9,267 nucleotides of DNA, taken from NCBI GenBank assembly GCA_017302195.1, contig JAFLEG010000091.1, forward strand, positions 1-9,267, given 5' to 3'. Shown piece by piece: positions 6,246-9,267 of this stretch (position 1 is the first letter of the stretch; each line of letters begins with the position of its first letter). The notes beneath the pieces were generated by a model, which worked only from the letters and a program-made list of their open reading frames with translations, did not search any database and was not told the DNA's origin. This DNA is from Verrucomicrobiota bacterium (GTDB lineage: Bacteria; Verrucomicrobiota; Verrucomicrobiia; Limisphaerales; UBA9464). Position numbers and translations under genes: made by a program.

Positions 6246-8714
6246 ATGGCCGGAGCGTTGTTCCAGGGGACGGGATTGGCAGTGCTATGTCTGGCATCCG
6301 GCCTCGCGGCGGTCGGCGCCGAGCCCTCGTCAGCCGCCATCGCGCAACTGCCCCCGCCGGCCAACCGGACCGTGGACTTTGTCCAGGATATCCAACCCAT
6401 CCTGGAGGCGAGCTGCATCAAGTGCCACGGCCGCGGCAAGTCCAAGGGCGACTGGCGGCTGGATTCCAGGCAAACGTTCCTCAACCCCGGCGACTCGGGT
6501 GTCGCGGTGGTCCCCGGCGACAGCGCCAAAAGCCATCTCATCCATCTGGTCGCCGGCACCGATCCCGACGACGTCATGCCGCAGAAGGGCACCCGCCTCA
6601 CTCCGGAACAGGTGGGACTCCTCCGCGCCTGGGTGGATCAGGGCCTCGCCTGGCCGGCGCAAGTCACCTTCGCCCGCCCCGCCGACCGGAATCTGGTGCC
6701 GCGCAAGCCCGAACTCCCGGCGTCCGGTGCGGACCATCCGGTGGACCGGCTCCTGGACCGCTATTTCCAGCAGCACGGCCTGCCGGTGCCGCCCCCGGCG
6801 GTGGATGACCGGCTCTTTGCCCGCCGGGTGTTCCTGGATGCCGTCGGGCTGCTGCCCACGCCGGAGGAACTCGACGCCTTCGCCGCCGACCCGGCGCCCG
6901 ACAAGCGGTCCCGGCTGGTCCGTCAACTCCTGGACGACCGCCAGCGCTATGCCCAGCACTGGCTGACCTTCTGGAATGACCTGCTGAGAAATGATTACCG
7001 GGGCACCGGCTACATTGACGGCGGACGCCAGCAGATCAGTCCCTGGCTCTACGCGGCCCTGCGCGACAACAAGCCCTACGACCAGTTTGTGCGCGAACTG
7101 GTGAATCCCACCGAGGCCAGCGCCGGCTTCAGCAAGGGCATCGTCTGGCGCGGCACGGTCAACGCCTCCATGACCCCGGCCATGCAGGCCGCCCAGAACA
7201 TCGGACAGGTGTTGATGGGGGTGAATCTCAAGTGCGCGTCCTGCCACGACTCGTTCATTGACGACTGGCAGCTCGCCGACGCCTACGGGCTGGCCGGCAT
7301 CTATTCCGAGGAACGCCTGGAGATGGTGCAGTGCGACAAGCCCATCGGGAAGGTGGCGCCGCTCAAGTTTCTCTTCCCCGAGCTGGGCTCCGTGAATGCC
7401 TCGGCACCCCGCGCCCAGCGGCTGGAACAGCTCGCCACCCTCATCACCCAGCCCGGCAACGGCCGGCTGTCGCGCACCGTGGTGAACCGGCTGTGGGCGC
7501 GGCTGCTCGGACGCGGCCTGGTGGAGCCCCTGGACATCATGCAGAACCCCGCATGGGATCCCGACCTGCTCGACTTCCTGGCCGAGGATCTGGTGGCCCA
7601 TCAATGGAACCTCAAGCGCACCCTGGAACTGATCCTGACCTCGCGCGCCTACCAGATGCCGTCGGTGAACGTCCCCGAGAAGCCCGAGGAGTCCTACGTG
7701 TTCCGCGGCCCGGCGATCCGCCGCCTCACGGCCGAGCAGTTCCGCGATGCCCTGGGCCTGCTCACCGGCGTCTGGCAGGAGCGTCCCGAGGGCGGACTAG
7801 ATGCGCTGCTGGTGGAACAGGGCGCCGGGACATCGCTGCCCGTGGAGGCGCTCTGGATCTGGTCGGATCCCCACGGCGCTTCCGGCGTGCCACCCGCGAC
7901 CAACGGCTTCCGCCGCGAATGGACCCTCGCCGCCGTGCCCGCCGAGGCCACGCTGCATCTTCAGGTGGACAACCGCGCCCGGGTGTTCCTCAACGGCGCC
8001 CGCGTGCGGGGCTCCGACGCCTCCGACTGGAGCGAGCCGGCGGTGTACGATCTGCGTCCGCTGCTCCGGGCGGGAACCAACGTGCTGCTCGTCGAGGCGG
8101 TGAACGGGGGCGACGGGCCGAATCCGGCCGGGATGCTGGCCTACCTGCGGCTGCGTCCCGGGGGGGAGCGTCCGGACACCTCCCTCGACCTCGCCAGCGA
8201 CGGCGCCTGGCAGGTCACATCGGAGAAGGTGGATCCCTCCAAGCCGCCGGGACCGGAAGCCTGGCGCGCAGCCCAGGTGCTGGGACCCGCCGGCATGGAT
8301 CCCTGGAAGGCCGGCACCGCGCTGGCGATGAGCGTTTCCGGACGGCCGGTGTACGGACGCGTCCGCGCCTCCCTGACCGGCGCCGATCCGCTGATGCTGG
8401 CGCTGGGGCGTCCGAACCGTGAACAGGTCACCACGGTGCGGCAGTCCACCGCGACCACCCTCCAGGCGCTCGAACTCACCAACGGAGAGACCCTGTCGCG
8501 CCTGCTGCACACCGGAGCGGAACGCCTCGCCGCCGGCAGCGACGACGGCAGGGCGCTGGCCCGCCGCGTGTTTGCCCAGGCGCTGTCGCGTCCGCCCACG
8601 CCCCGGGAACTGGACCTCGCGGTGAGCCTGATCGGCGCCCGCCCGCAGACCGAACCCGTCGAGGACCTGCTTTGGGGCATCACCATGTTGCCCGAGTTCC
8701 AGTTGGTGTATTGA
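6246..8714 (+). CDS. Exported PSD1-type dihaem cytochrome protein (PSCyt1-DUF1549-DUF1553) with inserted jelly-roll-like module
   Basis: This is an 822-residue second member of the planctomycete cytochrome family, function unknown, expected in the periplasm. A signal peptide covers residues 1-25, with cleavage likely after VGA. PSCyt1 (about 42-137) has CIKCH at 57-61 and Met111 in DVMPQKG as possible axial ligand. DUF1549 (about 165-350) carries VFLDAVGLLPTPEE (195-208) and a second motif CASCHDSF at 330-337. DUF1553 begins near 385 and shows TVVNRLWARLLGRGLVEP (411-428) and LILTSRAYQ (462-470). At about 535-690 it is interrupted by a segment with WIWSDP, LQVDNRARVFLNG (572-584) and AGTNVLLVEAVNGG. 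That pattern resembles the beta-sandwich, sugar-binding-type domains of alpha-rhamnosidases and family 2 glycosidases. The family then resumes with LQALELTNGETL (739-750) and ends LPEFQLVY. It is shorter than the divergent neighbour and lacks its long middle. No Shine-Dalgarno sequence is clear. It is followed after 17 bases by the DUF1501 gene, so the two are probably an operon. Confidence 0.9.
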   Translation: MAGALFQGTGLAVLCLASGLAAVGAEPSSAAIAQLPPPANRTVDFVQDIQPILEASCIKCHGRGKSKGDWRLDSRQTFLNPGDSGVAVVPGDSAKSHLIHLVAGTDPDDVMPQKGTRLTPEQVGLLRAWVDQGLAWPAQVTFARPADRNLVPRKPELPASGADHPVDRLLDRYFQQHGLPVPPPAVDDRLFARRVFLDAVGLLPTPEELDAFAADPAPDKRSRLVRQLLDDRQRYAQHWLTFWNDLLRNDYRGTGYIDGGRQQISPWLYAALRDNKPYDQFVRELVNPTEASAGFSKGIVWRGTVNASMTPAMQAAQNIGQVLMGVNLKCASCHDSFIDDWQLADAYGLAGIYSEERLEMVQCDKPIGKVAPLKFLFPELGSVNASAPRAQRLEQLATLITQPGNGRLSRTVVNRLWARLLGRGLVEPLDIMQNPAWDPDLLDFLAEDLVAHQWNLKRTLELILTSRAYQMPSVNVPEKPEESYVFRGPAIRRLTAEQFRDALGLLTGVWQERPEGGLDALLVEQGAGTSLPVEALWIWSDPHGASGVPPATNGFRREWTLAAVPAEATLHLQVDNRARVFLNGARVRGSDASDWSEPAVYDLRPLLRAGTNVLLVEAVNGGDGPNPAGMLAYLRLRPGGERPDTSLDLASDGAWQVTSEKVDPSKPPGPEAWRAAQVLGPAGMDPWKAGTALAMSVSGRPVYGRVRASLTGADPLMLALGRPNREQVTTVRQSTATTLQALELTNGETLSRLLHTGAERLAAGSDDGRALARRVFAQALSRPPTPRELDLAVSLIGARPQTEPVEDLLWGITMLPEFQLVY

Positions 8715-8717
8715 TTT

Positions 8718-8724
8718 GAGGAAA
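8718..8724 (+). promoter_or_regulatory. Ribosome binding site of the DUF1501 gene
   Basis: GAGGAAA lies in the 17-base gap after the upstream stop codon, with its GAGG core ending 10 bases before the ATG at 8732. It is one of only two clear Shine-Dalgarno sequences in the window and supports both the start codon and translation from a shared transcript. Confidence 0.6.
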
Positions 8725-8731
8725 GCGCCCC

Positions 8732-9267
8732 ATGAAGACCCGAGACTTCACCCGCCGCGAATTCGTCCAGTCCCTGAGCGCCGCCACCCTGGGCGCCCTG
8801 GCCGCCGGACCGTCCCGCGCCCTGGCCAATGCCGAAACCGCCGCCGCGCTGCCCGCCACCGCGGACACCGTGATCGTGCTCTGGATGGGCGGCGGCATGG
8901 CGGCCACGGAGACCTTCGATCCGAAGCGGTTCACCGCCTTCGAGAAGGGCATGGACCCCAACCGGGTCCTCTCCACCTTCCCGTCCATTCCCACCGCCGT
9001 GGATGGCATCCGGTTCAGCGAGGGCCTGGAGCGCCTGGCGCAGGTCATGGACCGCGGCACGCTGATCCGCAGCTACACCGCGGGCGACCTGGGCTTCATC
9101 CTGCACTCCCGGCATCAGTATCACTGGCACACCGGCTACGCCCCGCCGCAGTCCGTGGCGTGTCCGCACCTCGGCGCGGTCATCGCGCGCACCCTGGGTC
9201 CCAAGGATCCGGCCGTGCCCGCCTTCATCAACATCGGCCAGCGGCTGGACGTGGGCGAAGGCGAGGA
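8732..9267 (+). CDS. DUF1501 family protein, N-terminal 178 residues (3' end off window)
   Basis: DUF1501 proteins belong to the alkaline phosphatase/sulfatase-like fold and are commonly encoded next to DUF1549/DUF1553 proteins in Planctomycetota and Verrucomicrobiota; their reaction is not established. The N-terminus is a Tat signal: TRREFVQ at residues 7-13 fits the twin-arginine pattern, a hydrophobic Ala/Leu stretch follows, and cleavage is likely after Ala34 (ANA). The family opening is VIVLWMGGGMAATETFDPK (47-65), with the Asp/Glu-Thr-Phe-Asp-Pro segment that begins these proteins. A His cluster, HSRHQYHWHTGY (125-136), follows. PAFINIGQRLDVGEGE is the last readable part. The usual length is over 400 residues, so more than half is missing. 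The Tat signal implies export of a folded protein, unlike the Sec-type signals of the two PSD1 proteins. Close coupling to the upstream PSD1 gene suggests they act together. Confidence 0.92.
   Translation, partial: MKTRDFTRREFVQSLSAATLGALAAGPSRALANAETAAALPATADTVIVLWMGGGMAATETFDPKRFTAFEKGMDPNRVLSTFPSIPTAVDGIRFSEGLERLAQVMDRGTLIRSYTAGDLGFILHSRHQYHWHTGYAPPQSVACPHLGAVIARTLGPKDPAVPAFINIGQRLDVGEGE

Noticed and set aside
6330..7604. A 424-codon open frame on the minus strand inside the second PSD1 gene
   Set aside because: It is antisense to PSCyt1, DUF1549 and the start of DUF1553, whose conserved motifs explain the codons; it has no recognisable domain.
8141..9169. A 342-codon open frame on the minus strand at the right edge
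   Set aside because: It runs antisense across the end of the PSD1 gene and the start of the DUF1501 gene, both with clear family features.
1..9267. tRNA, rRNA, CRISPR array, insertion sequence or attachment site
   Set aside because: No cloverleaf, regularly spaced direct repeats, transposase motifs or terminal inverted repeats were found by reading both strands.

Overview
This is a high-GC bacterial window with tightly packed genes and long non-coding shadow frames. Planctomycete-type PSD1 cytochrome proteins (DUF1549/DUF1553) and a DUF1501 protein, together with Gram-negative envelope genes (Kdo transferase, FabI), point to the Planctomycetota-Verrucomicrobiota group. The style of the Kdo transferase and of the FHA protein makes me lean to Verrucomicrobiota, possibly Limisphaerales/Pedosphaerales. 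That is a judgement from memory, not a search.

The minus strand, read from right to left, carries four genes. First is a very large exported PSD1-type dihaem cytochrome protein (6061 down to 2609). Next is a 213-residue FHA-domain protein with a cysteine-rich tail (2432 to 1791), then enoyl-ACP reductase FabI (1640 to 870). Last is the N-terminal half of the lipopolysaccharide Kdo transferase WaaA (685 to beyond the left edge). Gaps of 150 to 184 bases separate them, so separate transcription units are possible. One gap holds a long imperfect hairpin just after the PSD1 stop codon.

The plus strand starts from the same 184-base divergent region. It carries a second, shorter PSD1-type protein (6246-8714) and, 17 bases later, a Tat-exported DUF1501 protein that runs off the right edge. 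Spacing and family knowledge make these two an operon and a functional pair.

The window therefore joins an ordinary envelope-lipid neighbourhood (fabI, waaA) to a surface or periplasmic cassette of two divergent PSD1 proteins plus DUF1501. Each PSD1 protein has two CxxCH haem-binding motifs and a beta-rich, sugar-binding-like module inserted into its C-terminal half, at a different place in each. The substrate and biochemical role of such cassettes are unknown to me. No tRNA, rRNA, CRISPR array, transposase or integrase is visible. The divergent region has several short hairpins and a G-quadruplex-type C/G tract.
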